Source of the DNA: UMGS1696 sp964623635 | GTDB taxonomy: Bacteria; Bacillota; Clostridia; Oscillospirales; CAG-272 | Reading direction: 5' to 3' | NCBI GenBank assembly: GCA_964623635.1 | Contig: CAZUUA010000005.1 | Location: 1 to 64,000 of the forward strand | DNA: 64,000 bases | Shown: positions 9,462 through 18,119 of the stretch, one piece after another | Position numbering within the stretch: position 1 is the stretch's first letter | Layout: every line of letters begins with the position of its first letter | The notes under the pieces: generated by a model | What the model was told of the DNA's origin: nothing | The model's database searches: none | Seen by the model: the letters and a program-made list of their open reading frames with translations, nothing else | Made by a program: the position numbers and the translations under genes

Positions 9462-9741
9462 TAGTTTTTTGCTTTATAATGGCTGTTTCAACAAATTCAT
9501 TGTAGCTTCAAAAAGTTTATTCCACTTTTAGGCACATTTTTAAGAACCAATGCACCATTCTTTTTGTGAGAATCGCTAAATCATTCGTTTTTGATCGCAA
9601 TCTTTCAAAGGTATCTTCGCGGTTGTGGAAAAATTACAAAATCCTGCAGTTTCAGCCATAGGTGGGTCACATTTTTCTGGTATACTGATATAGCTATACA
9701 TACTATGTAAGACGGAATCTTGCTTTTGTTGAGGTGATTAT
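9462..9741. other. Intergenic region between cas3 and tauE
   Basis: AT-rich gap between divergent genes. It should hold the promoter of the rightward gene; TATACT and TATACA hexamers occur near 9682 and 9695, but no convincing -35 box goes with them. No ORF, repeat or RNA gene is seen. Confidence 0.4.
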
Positions 9742-10515
9742 ATGTCAATTGTAGAGCTTGTCGTTACGTTTTTGGCCGGTGTGGGTGCCGGACTGGGGAC
9801 GGGGTTTGCCGGGATGAGTGCGGCGGCGGTGATCACACCGATGCTGGTAACTTTTTTGGATATCCCCACGTATCAGGCCATTGGGATCGCTTTGGCGTCG
9901 GATGTGCTGGCCAGTCTCGTCTCTGCCATAACCTATAAGAAAAACGGCAATCTGGATGTAAAAAACGGTCTTGTCATGATGGTGACGGTGCTGCTGTTCA
10001 CCACAGTAGGCAGCTATATTTCCAGTCTGGTGCCCAACACCACCATGGGAAGCTTTTCCGTATTCATGACCATGCTCATGGGCGTCAAATTTCTGGTGAA
10101 GCCGGTCATGACCACCAAGGAAGCTATGGACGCCGCAGACCCCAAAAAGAAGCTGATCCGGTCGATCCTGTCCGGTGCGATGGTAGGCTTCATCTGTGGC
10201 TTTGTTGGTGCCGGTGGTGGGATCATGATGCTGCTGGTGCTGACCTCGGTGCTGGGGTATGAACTGAAAACGGCGGTAGGTACTTCGGTGTTCATCATGG
10301 CATTTACAGCGCTGACCGGTTCGATCTCCCACATCGTCATCGGTGGGATGCCAGACATTTCGGTTTTGGTGCTGTGTATCCTCTTTACCCTGCTCTGGGC
10401 TCGGATCGGTGCTGTCATTGCCAATCGTTCTACGCCCATCGTGCTGAATCGGGTCACCGGTGTGATCCTGATCGTACTGGGCGTGGTAATCCTAGGTGTG
10501 AACTTCTTAGGCTAA
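9742..10515 (+). CDS. TauE/SafE-family membrane transporter
   Basis: Integral membrane protein of the sulfite exporter TauE/SafE (TSUP) family, whose members move sulfite, sulfonates or other organic anions. 257 residues with about eight hydrophobic segments. The two half-repeats of the family are recognisable: GAGLGTGFAGMSAAAVITP near the N-terminus and GFICGFVGAGGGIMML in the second half. GAGGTG (9731-9736) precedes the ATG. It is followed by a strong terminator, so it is monocistronic. Nothing nearby shows the substrate. Confidence 0.85.
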   Translation: MSIVELVVTFLAGVGAGLGTGFAGMSAAAVITPMLVTFLDIPTYQAIGIALASDVLASLVSAITYKKNGNLDVKNGLVMMVTVLLFTTVGSYISSLVPNTTMGSFSVFMTMLMGVKFLVKPVMTTKEAMDAADPKKKLIRSILSGAMVGFICGFVGAGGGIMMLLVLTSVLGYELKTAVGTSVFIMAFTALTGSISHIVIGGMPDISVLVLCILFTLLWARIGAVIANRSTPIVLNRVTGVILIVLGVVILGVNFLG

Positions 10516-10521
10516 ACATAC

Positions 10522-10569
10522 AAAAAAACCGGGATTCCGGAGGTTTGCCTCTCCGTTTCCCGGTTTTTT
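10522..10569 (+). terminator. Bidirectional terminator between tauE and the deformylase gene
   Basis: AAACCGGGA and TCCCGGTTT arms enclose a smaller GGAG/CTCC hairpin, with an A-run on the left and a T-run on the right, so it can stop transcription from both sides. Confidence 0.85.
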
Positions 10570-10573
10570 GGGG

Positions 10574-10984
10574 TTATATCAGGATCCCGTCCAGATGATC
10601 CATTTCGTGCTGGATGATCTGGGCCGTCCAGCCGGTGTAGGTCTTTTGCCGGATCTGCATTTTCTCGTTCTGGTACTGCACCTTGATCCGTTTGTATCGC
10701 TTGGTGCCTCGCACACCGTCCAGCGACAGGCAGCCTTCTTCGGTGTCGTAGGGACCTTCTTTCTTTAATAGAATGGGATTATAGAAAACGCTGATCGTAT
10801 CTCCGTCATAGAAGGCGATGATCCGCTTCAATTCCCCGATCATGTTGGCAGCCATACCCACACAGCCGTCCTTGTGGGCCATCAGGGTGTCCCGCAGATC
10901 TTCACCAATGGGCAGGTCTGCTTCTGTTGCCATTGCGGAAGAACGACCCAGCAGGATCACGTCCCGGTTGATCTCTCGTACCAT
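10574..10984 (-). CDS. def: Peptide deformylase-like protein
   Basis: Removes the formyl group from nascent N-terminal methionine; belongs to the short (about 136-residue) Firmicutes deformylase group. Start ATG at 10984 has AAGGAG upstream. Metal ligands are present: C85 in EGCLS and H126/H130 in QHEMDH, with E127 as the catalytic glutamate. Motif 1 reads GMAAN (43-47) rather than the classical GxAAxQ, so the oxyanion-hole glutamine is replaced by asparagine. The product is probably an active hydrolase of this subgroup, but the change means that assignment to housekeeping deformylation is not certain. Confidence 0.82.
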   Translation of the reverse strand: MVREINRDVILLGRSSAMATEADLPIGEDLRDTLMAHKDGCVGMAANMIGELKRIIAFYDGDTISVFYNPILLKKEGPYDTEEGCLSLDGVRGTKRYKRIKVQYQNEKMQIRQKTYTGWTAQIIQHEMDHLDGILI

Positions 10985-11041
10985 AGCTTTCTCCTTTTTT
11001 GTGAAAAACAAAAGCAGCCACCGTATTGGATGACTGCTTTA

Positions 11042-11115
11042 TGGAGACATGGGGACTCGAACCCAAGACCTCTCGGATGTGAACCGAACGCTCTAACCAG
11101 CTGAGCTATGCCTCC
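11042..11115 (-). tRNA. tRNA-Val (CAC)
   Basis: A 74-base cloverleaf on the minus strand starting GGAGGCA and ending TGTCTCC plus discriminator A. Anticodon stem TTCGG/CCGAG holds the loop TTCACAT, giving anticodon CAC (valine, GTG). T-arm GGGTTCGAGTCCC is present. The 3' CCA is not encoded. Confidence 0.93.
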
Positions 11116-11154
11116 GTGGTCTGTTCTCTGGAACCCGTTCCTTGGAACGAGTAT

Positions 11155-11183
11155 ATTATAGCACTTTCGTTTTTCTTTGTCAA
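11155..11183 (-). promoter_or_regulatory. Promoter of tRNA-Val
   Basis: Minus-strand TTGACA (11178-11183) and TATAAT (11155-11160) with a 17-bp spacer and extended -10 TGC. The stretch from 11184 to 11406 between this and the next promoter shows no gene or repeat. Confidence 0.85.
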
Positions 11184-11406
11184 GTGGTTTTCGAAAATTT
11201 CTTTGAGATTTTTGAAAAAATTCCCTCTTCGTAAGTCTCTCGAATCGTTCTCGCTTTTGTTTCATCGTCTCCGCCACTGTCGTTTCTTATGATTATAGTA
11301 TGTTAAAAACACAAGCTTTTTCATGAAATTTGCTGGCAGAATCTGGCAAAAAGCGGTCAGACACAAAAAATTCTCAAAAAAATGCAAAAAAACTGTTCAA
11401 AAGCTC

Positions 11407-11435
11407 TTGATTTTATCGGACAAGTACGCTATAAT
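11407..11435 (+). promoter_or_regulatory. Promoter of the isomerase/Gfo-Idh unit
   Basis: TTGATT (11407-11412) and TATAAT (11430-11435) with a 17-bp spacer, about 110 bases before the ATG at 11545. Confidence 0.75.
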
Positions 11436-11544
11436 TAATGTGTCACAGGTCGAGGCTGGATTGCGTTCCTTGACTGGATCAGAATATCGTCGATCCTGTG
11501 CACCTTTACAAACATGAATACCCTGAAACATTGGAGGATATATT

Positions 11545-12369
11545 ATGGCATTACCAGTAGCTGTACAGCTATATTCTATCCGGGACAGCGTGGAAGCCGA
11601 CATGAAGGCTGCTCTGACCAAGGTCAAGGAGCTGGGCTATGCCGGCGTGGAATTCGCTGGTCTGTATGGCAACAAGCCGGCCGACATCAAGGCATGGTGT
11701 GCTGAGCTGGGTCTGACTCCCATCTCTGCCCATGTACCACTGGTCGATATGATCGCCGACACCGAAGGCACGCTCTCCGCATACAAGGAGATCGGCTGCA
11801 AGTTCGTAGTCGTTCCCTATGTGACCGAAGAACGCCGTCCGGGTGCTGAAAAGTTCGAAGAGACCATCGAAGTCATTGCCAAGATCGGTAAGATGGCACA
11901 CGAAATGGGTCTGACCTTGCTCTACCACAACCACGACTTCGAATTCAAGAAGGTGGATGGCGAATATGGTCTGGATATCCTGTACAATCGTGTACCTGCC
12001 GATTATCTGCAGACCGAGCTGGATACCTGCTGGGTCAATGTCGGTGGTGAAGAACCGGCCGCCTATGTACGCAAGTACACCGGTCGTGCGCCGGTCGTAC
12101 ATCTGAAGGACTTCTTCATGAGCGGCAAGCTGCCCAGCCATCTGTATGCGCTGATCGGTCTGGATGAAGAGGAAAAGGAAGAAGAAGAATCCACGTTCGA
12201 GTTCCGTCCTTTCGGCTCCGGTATGCAGGATATGAAGGCCATCTTGGATGCCTCTGTAGACGCCGGTGCTTCCTGGGTGGTCGTAGAACAGGATGAGCCC
12301 TCTATGGGTCTGTCCAGAATGGAATGCATTGCCAAGTCCAGAGAAAATCTGGCCTCCGTTGGTTGGTAA
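11545..12369 (+). CDS. Sugar phosphate isomerase/epimerase (xylose isomerase-like TIM barrel)
   Basis: 274-residue AP endonuclease family 2/xylose isomerase-like barrel. Features are the N-terminal VQLYSIRD motif, a LLYHNHDFEF segment with metal-binding His and Asp/Glu, TELDTCWVNVGGEEPA, VHLKDF, and a C-terminal VVVEQDEPS. Such enzymes interconvert or epimerise sugars, inositols or their phosphates. TTGGAGG precedes the ATG. An Asp/Glu-rich segment (EEEKEEEES, about 210-220) is an unusual acidic loop. It is followed 89 bp later by a Gfo/Idh oxidoreductase, a pairing common in catabolism of inositol and other polyols; the exact substrate cannot be read from sequence. Confidence 0.85.
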   Translation: MALPVAVQLYSIRDSVEADMKAALTKVKELGYAGVEFAGLYGNKPADIKAWCAELGLTPISAHVPLVDMIADTEGTLSAYKEIGCKFVVVPYVTEERRPGAEKFEETIEVIAKIGKMAHEMGLTLLYHNHDFEFKKVDGEYGLDILYNRVPADYLQTELDTCWVNVGGEEPAAYVRKYTGRAPVVHLKDFFMSGKLPSHLYALIGLDEEEKEEEESTFEFRPFGSGMQDMKAILDASVDAGASWVVVEQDEPSMGLSRMECIAKSRENLASVGW

Positions 12370-12402
12370 GACCAAAACCGCTACAATTCAGTTGTCTTTG
12401 AT

Positions 12403-12420
12403 CCGGGAAGATGCTCCCGG
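12403..12420 (+). other. Small intercistronic hairpin
   Basis: CCGGGA and TCCCGG, a perfect 6-bp stem with a 6-base loop, lies between the two genes without a T-run. Transcript processing or mild attenuation is possible; function not shown. Confidence 0.45.
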
Positions 12421-12458
12421 TAAGGAACATACATAACACACGAAAGGTGGACATTACA

Positions 12459-13598
12459 ATGTCTGATGCAGTACTGAGCCAATTCAAGCAGGCTACCACA
12501 GAAGAAAAGGTTTACGACACCGATCACAAGTTTAAGATCGCTATCATCGGTACCGGTTGGATCGCAGAATCTCACATCCAGAGCTACAAGAACCAGCCCG
12601 ACGTTGAGATCGTTGCTGCCGCTGACCTGATCCCCGGCAAGGCTGAAAAGTTCATGGAAAGATTCGGCGTAGAAGGCGTTCGTTTCTATCCCAGCCACAA
12701 GGAACTGATCGACAACGAACCCGACTTGGATGGTATCTCCATCTGTACCTACAACACCCAGCACGCTGCTCCCGCTATCTACGCTATGGAGCACAACATC
12801 CCCGTTCTGCTGGAAAAGCCCTTCACCGTAACCCTGGAAGAAGCTGAAGCTGTTTGCGCTGCTGAAAAGGCTTCTACCGCCTTCATTTCCGTTGGCTTCC
12901 AGCCCCGTTTCGATGCCAATATGCAGATGATCAAGAAGATCGTGGACTCCGGCGTTCTGGGTAAGATCTACTACATCCAGACCGGTGGCGGTCGTCGTCG
13001 TGGTATCCCGGGATCTACCTTCATCGAAAAGTCCACCGGTGGTATCGGTGCTCTGGGTGATATCGGTTGCTACTCTCTGGATATGGTTCTGAATGCTATC
13101 GGTTATCCGAAGCCGCTGACCGTTTCCGGTTACACCTCCGACTTCTTCGGCAAGAACCCCAAGTACAACGGTGCTGATGCTGCTCGTTTCTCCGTTGACG
13201 ACTTTGCTGCTGCATTCGTTCGTCTGGAAGGCGACATCATCCTGGACTTCCGTATTGCATGGGCTATGCACGTAAATACTCCCGGTGACACCATCATCTT
13301 CGGTACCGAAGGCGCTCTGCGTATTCCCTCTACCGACTGCTGGAACGGCTCTGTTGGCGGCGCTATGACTCTGTACCACGACATCGCCGGTCAGAGATTC
13401 GACACCGTTATTCCGATCCTGGAAAACAAGGGCGCTGGCCTGTTCGACAAGAAGATCCGTTCCTTCCTGGATGCTATCAAGACGAATGGTCCCGCACCGG
13501 TTCCCACTTCTCAGATCCTGTACAACCAGGCCATCATCGATGGTATCAACAAGTCTGCCGCTTGCGGTCACGAAGTTGAGATCAAGTTTGCTGACTAA
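12459..13598 (+). CDS. Gfo/Idh/MocA-family oxidoreductase
   Basis: NAD(P)-dependent sugar or polyol dehydrogenase. 379 residues from ATG at 12459, chosen for the AAAGGTGG upstream; an earlier in-frame start has no site. The N-terminal Rossmann fold has IAIIGTGWIAESHI (about 24-37), and the family's conserved EKPF motif follows at about 113-116, with the lysine that binds substrate. The C-terminal part is the GFO_IDH_MocA alpha/beta domain (GGGRRRGIPGS, GGIGALGDIGCYSLD). Codon choice is strongly biased, suggesting high expression. Co-transcribed with the TIM-barrel isomerase upstream; together they suggest oxidation and isomerisation of a sugar-like substrate. Confidence 0.9.
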   Translation: MSDAVLSQFKQATTEEKVYDTDHKFKIAIIGTGWIAESHIQSYKNQPDVEIVAAADLIPGKAEKFMERFGVEGVRFYPSHKELIDNEPDLDGISICTYNTQHAAPAIYAMEHNIPVLLEKPFTVTLEEAEAVCAAEKASTAFISVGFQPRFDANMQMIKKIVDSGVLGKIYYIQTGGGRRRGIPGSTFIEKSTGGIGALGDIGCYSLDMVLNAIGYPKPLTVSGYTSDFFGKNPKYNGADAARFSVDDFAAAFVRLEGDIILDFRIAWAMHVNTPGDTIIFGTEGALRIPSTDCWNGSVGGAMTLYHDIAGQRFDTVIPILENKGAGLFDKKIRSFLDAIKTNGPAPVPTSQILYNQAIIDGINKSAACGHEVEIKFAD

Positions 13599-13643
13599 TT
13601 CTGTCTGTACGCCGTGCTATGTCTGCGCATAGCGATACGGCTG

Positions 13644-13675
13644 GAACAACCTACAGAAATGTGGGTTGTTCTTTT
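13644..13675 (+). terminator. Terminator of the isomerase/Gfo-Idh unit
   Basis: GAACAACC and GGTTGTTC form an 8-bp stem followed by CTTTTATT. The following sequence to 13880 contains no gene. Confidence 0.8.
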
Positions 13676-13880
13676 ATTACCATGGTTCCCCGGTGTGTCT
13701 CCTATAGGATATGCCGGGGCTTTGGTACACTTTTATTCCTTTCGTGTGATCCACGCAGTCTTTGTGTATTTCCCATTCTGTTGTGTCATGGCAGCACAAT
13801 ATGTGCATATATGGGTATTCGTTCCGTTTCCCCACCAAAAAATCGGATGGACGACCCTGTGAGATTGTGCGCTATAGCCA

Positions 13881-13909
13881 TTGACAAAAGCTGCTTTTTT
13901 CTGTATAAT
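13881..13909 (+). promoter_or_regulatory. Promoter of the second isomerase gene
   Basis: Consensus TTGACA (13881-13886) and TATAAT (13904-13909) separated by 17 bp. Confidence 0.88.
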
Positions 13910-13980
13910 TTCTATTTAATAGGTAGTGTTTCTTTTTTTACAGAAGAGCCACGAAGACTGGTAAGAAAGAGGTTATTATT

Positions 13981-14811
13981 ATGAAAATTGGTGTATGCGT
14001 CAACTTGAACGGACTGGACGGCTTTGCGGAGCAGTTGGCTGCCCTGCAGACCCATGAATTTACGTCCTGTCAGCTTCTCTCCTTTGCACCTGCTTTGTGG
14101 ACCAAGGAGAATGCGGTCAAGGTACGTGCGCTGCTGGATGAATATCACGTACAGCCTTCTGCATTCTGGTGCGGCTGGAGTGGCCCGGCAGTTTGGAACT
14201 TTACCGAGGGACCGAAGACTTTGGGTCTGGTGCCGGAAGCATATCGAGCCGAGCGGCTGCAGAATCTCTGCGACGGTGCGGATTTTGCCCACTGGCTGGG
14301 ACTGACCGATGTGATCACCCACATGGGCTTTATTCCGGAAAACCCCAACGATCCTGCGTTCTTGCCCTTCTGCGATGCGGTACGGACTTTGGCACTGCAC
14401 CTGAAGCAGAACGGACAATATCTGCTGTTTGAGACCGGGCAGGAAACGCCGGTGACGATGCTGCGGTGCTTCGAGACGGTGGGCACGGACAATCTGGGTG
14501 TGAATCTGGATACCGCCAACCTGATCCTGTACGGCAAGGCAAACCCGGTGGATGCGCTGGATGTGATCGGCAAGTATGTCCGCAATCTCCACGCCAAGGA
14601 CGGTTTCTATCCCACGGATGGTACCCATCTGGGCGCAGAAGCACGGATCGGCGATGGCAAGGTGGACTTCCATGGTGTGCTGGCCGGTCTGAAAAAGCTG
14701 GGCTACGACGGTGCTATCACCATTGAGCGCGAGATCGACGGCGAACAGCAGACCAAGGATATTCTGCACGCCAGAGCGTATCTGACGGATATTCTGGAAC
14801 AGTTAGCTTGA
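13981..14811 (+). CDS. Sugar phosphate isomerase/epimerase, second copy
   Basis: 276-residue xylose isomerase-like TIM barrel, distinct in sequence from the one at 11545. Metal-site candidates are E and D in LLFETGQE (about 140-147), VNLDTANL (about 176-183), NLHAKDG and a final TIEREI. AGAGG precedes the ATG. It has its own consensus promoter and is followed by guaB 91 bp downstream with no clear terminator between, so some co-transcription is possible. Substrate unknown. Confidence 0.83.
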   Translation: MKIGVCVNLNGLDGFAEQLAALQTHEFTSCQLLSFAPALWTKENAVKVRALLDEYHVQPSAFWCGWSGPAVWNFTEGPKTLGLVPEAYRAERLQNLCDGADFAHWLGLTDVITHMGFIPENPNDPAFLPFCDAVRTLALHLKQNGQYLLFETGQETPVTMLRCFETVGTDNLGVNLDTANLILYGKANPVDALDVIGKYVRNLHAKDGFYPTDGTHLGAEARIGDGKVDFHGVLAGLKKLGYDGAITIEREIDGEQQTKDILHARAYLTDILEQLA

Positions 14812-14902
14812 CGCAGCAGCTTAGCGTGACAATGCACATATATTGCGTTTACAATATTCTGTAATATTATAAAAATCTAAAAGAAAAGGTGAGGTCAAAA
14901 CC

Positions 14903-16381
14903 ATGCAAAACAGCGTTATGGCAAGCAAGATCGCTTACGAAGGATTGACGTTCGACGACGTGCTGCTGATCCCCCAGAAGAGCGAAGTCCTGCCTCGGGA
15001 CATCTGTCTGAAAACGCAACTGACAAAGAAGATCACCCTGAACATCCCGCTGATGAGTGCGGCTATGGATACGGTCACGGAGTCCGCTCTGGCGATCGCT
15101 ATGGCACGAGAGGGCGGCGCAGGTACCATCCACAAGAATATGTCCGTGGAGGCTCAGTGTGACCAGGTGGAACGGGTAAAGCGCAGTGAAAATGGCGTTA
15201 TCACCGATCCTTTCTTCCTGGGTGCTGACAACTATGTGTACGAAGCTGACGAGCTCATGGGCAAGTACAAAATCTCCGGTGTGCCGATCTGCGACAACGA
15301 CGGCCGGCTCATCGGTATCATCACCAACCGTGACCTGCGGTTCATGGACGATTTCAACGTACCGATCAAGGACGTGATGACCAAGGAAAACCTGATCACC
15401 GTTCCCGTAGGCACTACTCTGGACGAAGCTCGTGAGATCCTGCGGCACCACAAGATCGAGAAGCTGCCCATCGTAGACAAAGACAACCGTCTGAAGGGTC
15501 TGATCACCATCAAGGACATCGAGAAGGCCGAACGGTACCCCAACTCTGCCAAGGACGCACAGGGTCGTCTGCTCTGCGGTGCTGCCATTGGTGTGACCGC
15601 TGACGTGGTCGAAAGAGCCGGTGCGCTGCTGAAGGCCGGTGCAGACTTCTTAGTTCTGGACTCTGCCCATGGCCACTCTCAGAACATCATCAAGTGCGTA
15701 GGCAAGGTCAAGGAAGCCTTCCCGGATTGCCAGCTGATCGCCGGTAACATCGCCACCACCGAAGCTGCTGCTGACCTGATCGCAGCCGGTGCAGACGCCA
15801 TCAAGGTCGGTATCGGCCCCGGTTCCATCTGTACCACCCGTATCGTTGCCGGTATCGGTGTGCCTCAGGTTTCCGCAATCATGAACGCTTACGAAGTGGC
15901 TGCCAAGGCCGGTATCCCGGTGATCGCCGATGGTGGTATCAAGTACTCCGGCGACCTGACCAAGGCTATCGCTGCCGGTGCTGACGTAGTCATGATCGGT
16001 TCCCTGCTGGCCGGCTGTGAAGAATCCCCCGGAGACACCGAAATCTACCAGGGTCGTAAGTTCAAGGTATACAGAGGCATGGGTTCTCTGGCCGCTATGG
16101 AAAAGGGTTCCAAGGACCGGTACTTCCAGGAAAACCAGAAGAAGCTGGTTCCCGAAGGCGTAGAAGGTCGTGTTCCCTTCAAGGGTGCTGTGTCCGACAC
16201 CATCTACCAGCTGGTTGGCGGTCTGCGTTCCGGTATGGGCTACTGCGGCACCCAGACTGTACAGTTGCTGAAGGAAAACGGCAAGTTCGTGAAGATCACC
16301 GGCAATGGTCTGCGTGAATCCCATCCCCACGACATCAGCATCACCAAGGAAGCACCCAACTACTCTGTACAGGCACAGTAA
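14903..16381 (+). CDS. guaB: Inosine-5'-monophosphate dehydrogenase
   Basis: Oxidises IMP to XMP with NAD+, the committed step of guanine nucleotide synthesis. 492 residues, the normal length. The catalytic barrel (FDDVLLIPQKSEVLP) is interrupted by two CBS domains (about 98-210). Catalytic loop GSICTTR has C310; NAD/IMP segments GIGPGS and ADGGIKYSGD and the flap segment YRGMGS follow. AAAGGTGAGG precedes the ATG at 14903; a second methionine five codons in is also possible. An imperfect TTGCGT/TATTAT pair lies just upstream. A strong terminator follows. Confidence 0.97.
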   Translation: MQNSVMASKIAYEGLTFDDVLLIPQKSEVLPRDICLKTQLTKKITLNIPLMSAAMDTVTESALAIAMAREGGAGTIHKNMSVEAQCDQVERVKRSENGVITDPFFLGADNYVYEADELMGKYKISGVPICDNDGRLIGIITNRDLRFMDDFNVPIKDVMTKENLITVPVGTTLDEAREILRHHKIEKLPIVDKDNRLKGLITIKDIEKAERYPNSAKDAQGRLLCGAAIGVTADVVERAGALLKAGADFLVLDSAHGHSQNIIKCVGKVKEAFPDCQLIAGNIATTEAAADLIAAGADAIKVGIGPGSICTTRIVAGIGVPQVSAIMNAYEVAAKAGIPVIADGGIKYSGDLTKAIAAGADVVMIGSLLAGCEESPGDTEIYQGRKFKVYRGMGSLAAMEKGSKDRYFQENQKKLVPEGVEGRVPFKGAVSDTIYQLVGGLRSGMGYCGTQTVQLLKENGKFVKITGNGLRESHPHDISITKEAPNYSVQAQ

Positions 16382-16396
16382 GTTTAGCATACAATA

Positions 16397-16434
16397 TAAA
16401 AACAGGCATGATTTTACGTCGTGCCTGTTTTTGT
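16397..16434 (+). terminator. Terminator of guaB
   Basis: AAAACAGGCA and TGCCTGTTTT arms followed by a T-rich tail. Confidence 0.85.
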
Positions 16435-16462
16435 TTTGTATCAAAAGATTTTTTGCCGTGGG

Positions 16463-16514
16463 TCTGGTATATGCCGATCTTGTGTTTTTCATCGTTTGAC
16501 CGGCACATACCAAA
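16463..16514. other. Imperfect inverted repeat between guaB and the GNAT gene
   Basis: Two 17-base arms (16463-16479 and 16498-16514) pair with a few G-U or mismatched positions. A T-rich stretch follows on the plus strand. It may act as a second terminator for guaB, or for the convergent GNAT gene. Confidence 0.5.
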
Positions 16515-16527
16515 CATGGGGTTTTGT

Positions 16528-17010
16528 TTATTTCAGCATCCCTTTGTACACACCCGGAGAAGAGCCTTCGATGACGGTGGCGCCGCAGACCTTTTTATAG
16601 AAATCCACGGGGCCTGCGGAACCGATGATGCCGTAGCCGTAGCCTTCTTCCCACATGGCATGGAGACACAGCAGCAGCAGTGCCGCACCGATACCCTTCC
16701 CTCGTTCGGCTTCATCCACACCGGTGGGGCCAAAGAAGCCTTTGACGGTGGCGTCATAGCAGGCAAAGCCCAACATCCGGGAACCTTCGTCCGCCTCATG
16801 GAGAGCGATATAGATCCCCTTGGGCGAACGGAAGAATGCGTTCTCGGCTTCCCCAGCCCAGCCGGCGCCAAAGTGGTCCCGGATCCATTGGATGACGGCG
16901 TAATTCTCCGGGCCTATGGGACGGCGGAGGGTGATCCCCTGTTCCTGCACCTTTTGGACATATGGCGTGATATCGGGCAGATCGTACAGTTTTACAAGTA
17001 AATCGGACAT
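16528..17010 (-). CDS. GNAT-family N-acetyltransferase
   Basis: 160-residue acetyl-CoA-dependent acetyltransferase of unknown substrate. The CoA-binding motif is at EAERGKGIGAALLLL (about 106-120), and GFACYDATVKGFFGPTGVD precedes it. ATG at 17010 has AAAGGAG upstream; a longer reading from 17070 crosses the promoter and is rejected. Transcribed convergently with guaB and divergently from cysK. Confidence 0.85.
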   Translation of the reverse strand: MSDLLVKLYDLPDITPYVQKVQEQGITLRRPIGPENYAVIQWIRDHFGAGWAGEAENAFFRSPKGIYIALHEADEGSRMLGFACYDATVKGFFGPTGVDEAERGKGIGAALLLLCLHAMWEEGYGYGIIGSAGPVDFYKKVCGATVIEGSSPGVYKGMLK

Positions 17011-17048
17011 GATGATACTCCTTTGCATAGATTGATCTCTCTGGTTAC

Positions 17049-17077
17049 AGTATACCGGATTTTGTGCCATTTGTCAA
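17049..17077 (-). promoter_or_regulatory. Promoter of the GNAT gene
   Basis: Minus-strand TTGACA (17072-17077) and TATACT (17049-17054), 17-bp spacer. Confidence 0.8.
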
Positions 17078-17130
17078 TAGGCACACAGAAAAGAGCTGCC
17101 ATTTTTACACAAGAATTTCTGCCAAACCTA

Positions 17131-17159
17131 TTGACAAAGCAGCGTGAATGTGGTATAAT
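17131..17159 (+). promoter_or_regulatory. Promoter of cysK
   Basis: TTGACA (17131-17136) and TATAAT (17154-17159), 17-bp spacer, extended -10 TGG. Confidence 0.88.
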
Positions 17160-17198
17160 TCCTACATACTCAATAGGAAATGCAGGAGGCAATGAGAT

Positions 17199-18119
17199 AT
17201 GCGTATTTATGGATCTGTGACGGAACTGGTAGGCAAGACGCCTTTGGTGCAGCTGAGCCGCTATGGGAAAGAGTTGGATGCGGTGGTGCTTGCCAAGTTG
17301 GAGAGAGCCAATCCGGCGGGCAGTGTGAAGGATCGTGTGGGACTGGCCATGGTAGAGGAAGCGGAAAAGGCAGGTCTTCTGCAGCCGGGCAGCGTGATCA
17401 TCGAGCCCACCAGCGGCAACACCGGGATCGGCCTGGCAATGGCAGCTGCGGTAAAGGGTTACAAGGTGATCCTGACTATGCCGGAGACCATGAGCGCCGA
17501 AAGACGGATGCTGCTGGCTGCCTATGGCGCCCAGATCGTGTTGACCGATGGCAAGCTGGGGATGGCCGGCGCCGTGGCTAAAGCGGAGGAGCTGGCAAAG
17601 GAAACACCGAATAGCTTCATCCCTGGGCAGTTTGTGAACCCTGCCAATCCGGATGCGCACTATCGCACCACAGGCCCGGAGATCTGGGAGGACACGGATG
17701 GCAAGGTGGACATTTTCGTAGCCGGTGTGGGCACCGGTGGCACGGTGACCGGCGTGGGACGGTACCTGAAGGAGCAGAACCCGGCAGTGCAGATCGTGGC
17801 AGTAGAGCCGGAGACGTCGCCGCTGCTGTCCACCGGAAAGGCTGGTCCTCACAAGATCCAGGGCATTGGCGCCAATTTTGTACCGGACATTCTGGATCGT
17901 TCACTGTTGGACGAGGTGTTGCCGGTCGCCAATGAGGATGCCTATGCTACCACCAAAGCATTGGCCAAGACGGAAGGACTGCTGGTTGGGATCTCTGCCG
18001 GTGCTGCCGTACACGCTGCTACTGTGTTGGCTGCACGTCCGGAAAACCGTGGCAAAATGATCGTAGCCCTGCTGCCGGATACAGGCGAACGGTATCTGTC
18101 CACTGGCGTGTTCGACTAA
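17199..18119 (+). CDS. cysK: Cysteine synthase A (O-acetylserine sulfhydrylase)
   Basis: PLP enzyme that makes cysteine from O-acetylserine and sulfide. 306 residues, typical of CysK. The PLP lysine is K44 in NPAGSVKDR; the substrate loop PTSGNTGIG and phosphate-binding loop GVGTGGTVTG are present, and GISAGAAVHA closes the active site. GGAGG precedes the ATG. No upstream cysE is seen. The last four codons and stop are the first copy of a four-unit tandem repeat that continues into the 3' untranslated region. Confidence 0.96.
   Translation: MRIYGSVTELVGKTPLVQLSRYGKELDAVVLAKLERANPAGSVKDRVGLAMVEEAEKAGLLQPGSVIIEPTSGNTGIGLAMAAAVKGYKVILTMPETMSAERRMLLAAYGAQIVLTDGKLGMAGAVAKAEELAKETPNSFIPGQFVNPANPDAHYRTTGPEIWEDTDGKVDIFVAGVGTGGTVTGVGRYLKEQNPAVQIVAVEPETSPLLSTGKAGPHKIQGIGANFVPDILDRSLLDEVLPVANEDAYATTKALAKTEGLLVGISAGAAVHAATVLAARPENRGKMIVALLPDTGERYLSTGVFD

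Noticed and set aside
1..9741. CRISPR array next to the cas genes inside the window
   Set aside because: Both gaps in the locus (6443-6664 and 9395-9741) were read; neither holds spaced direct repeats. The array probably lies to the left of position 1.
10957..11277. 106-codon minus-strand open frame upstream of the deformylase gene
   Set aside because: It runs through tRNA-Val and its promoter; the deformylase has a better start at 10984.
12381..13571. 396-codon open frame opposite the Gfo/Idh gene
   Set aside because: Antisense artefact of biased codons; the sense protein has clear motifs and signals.
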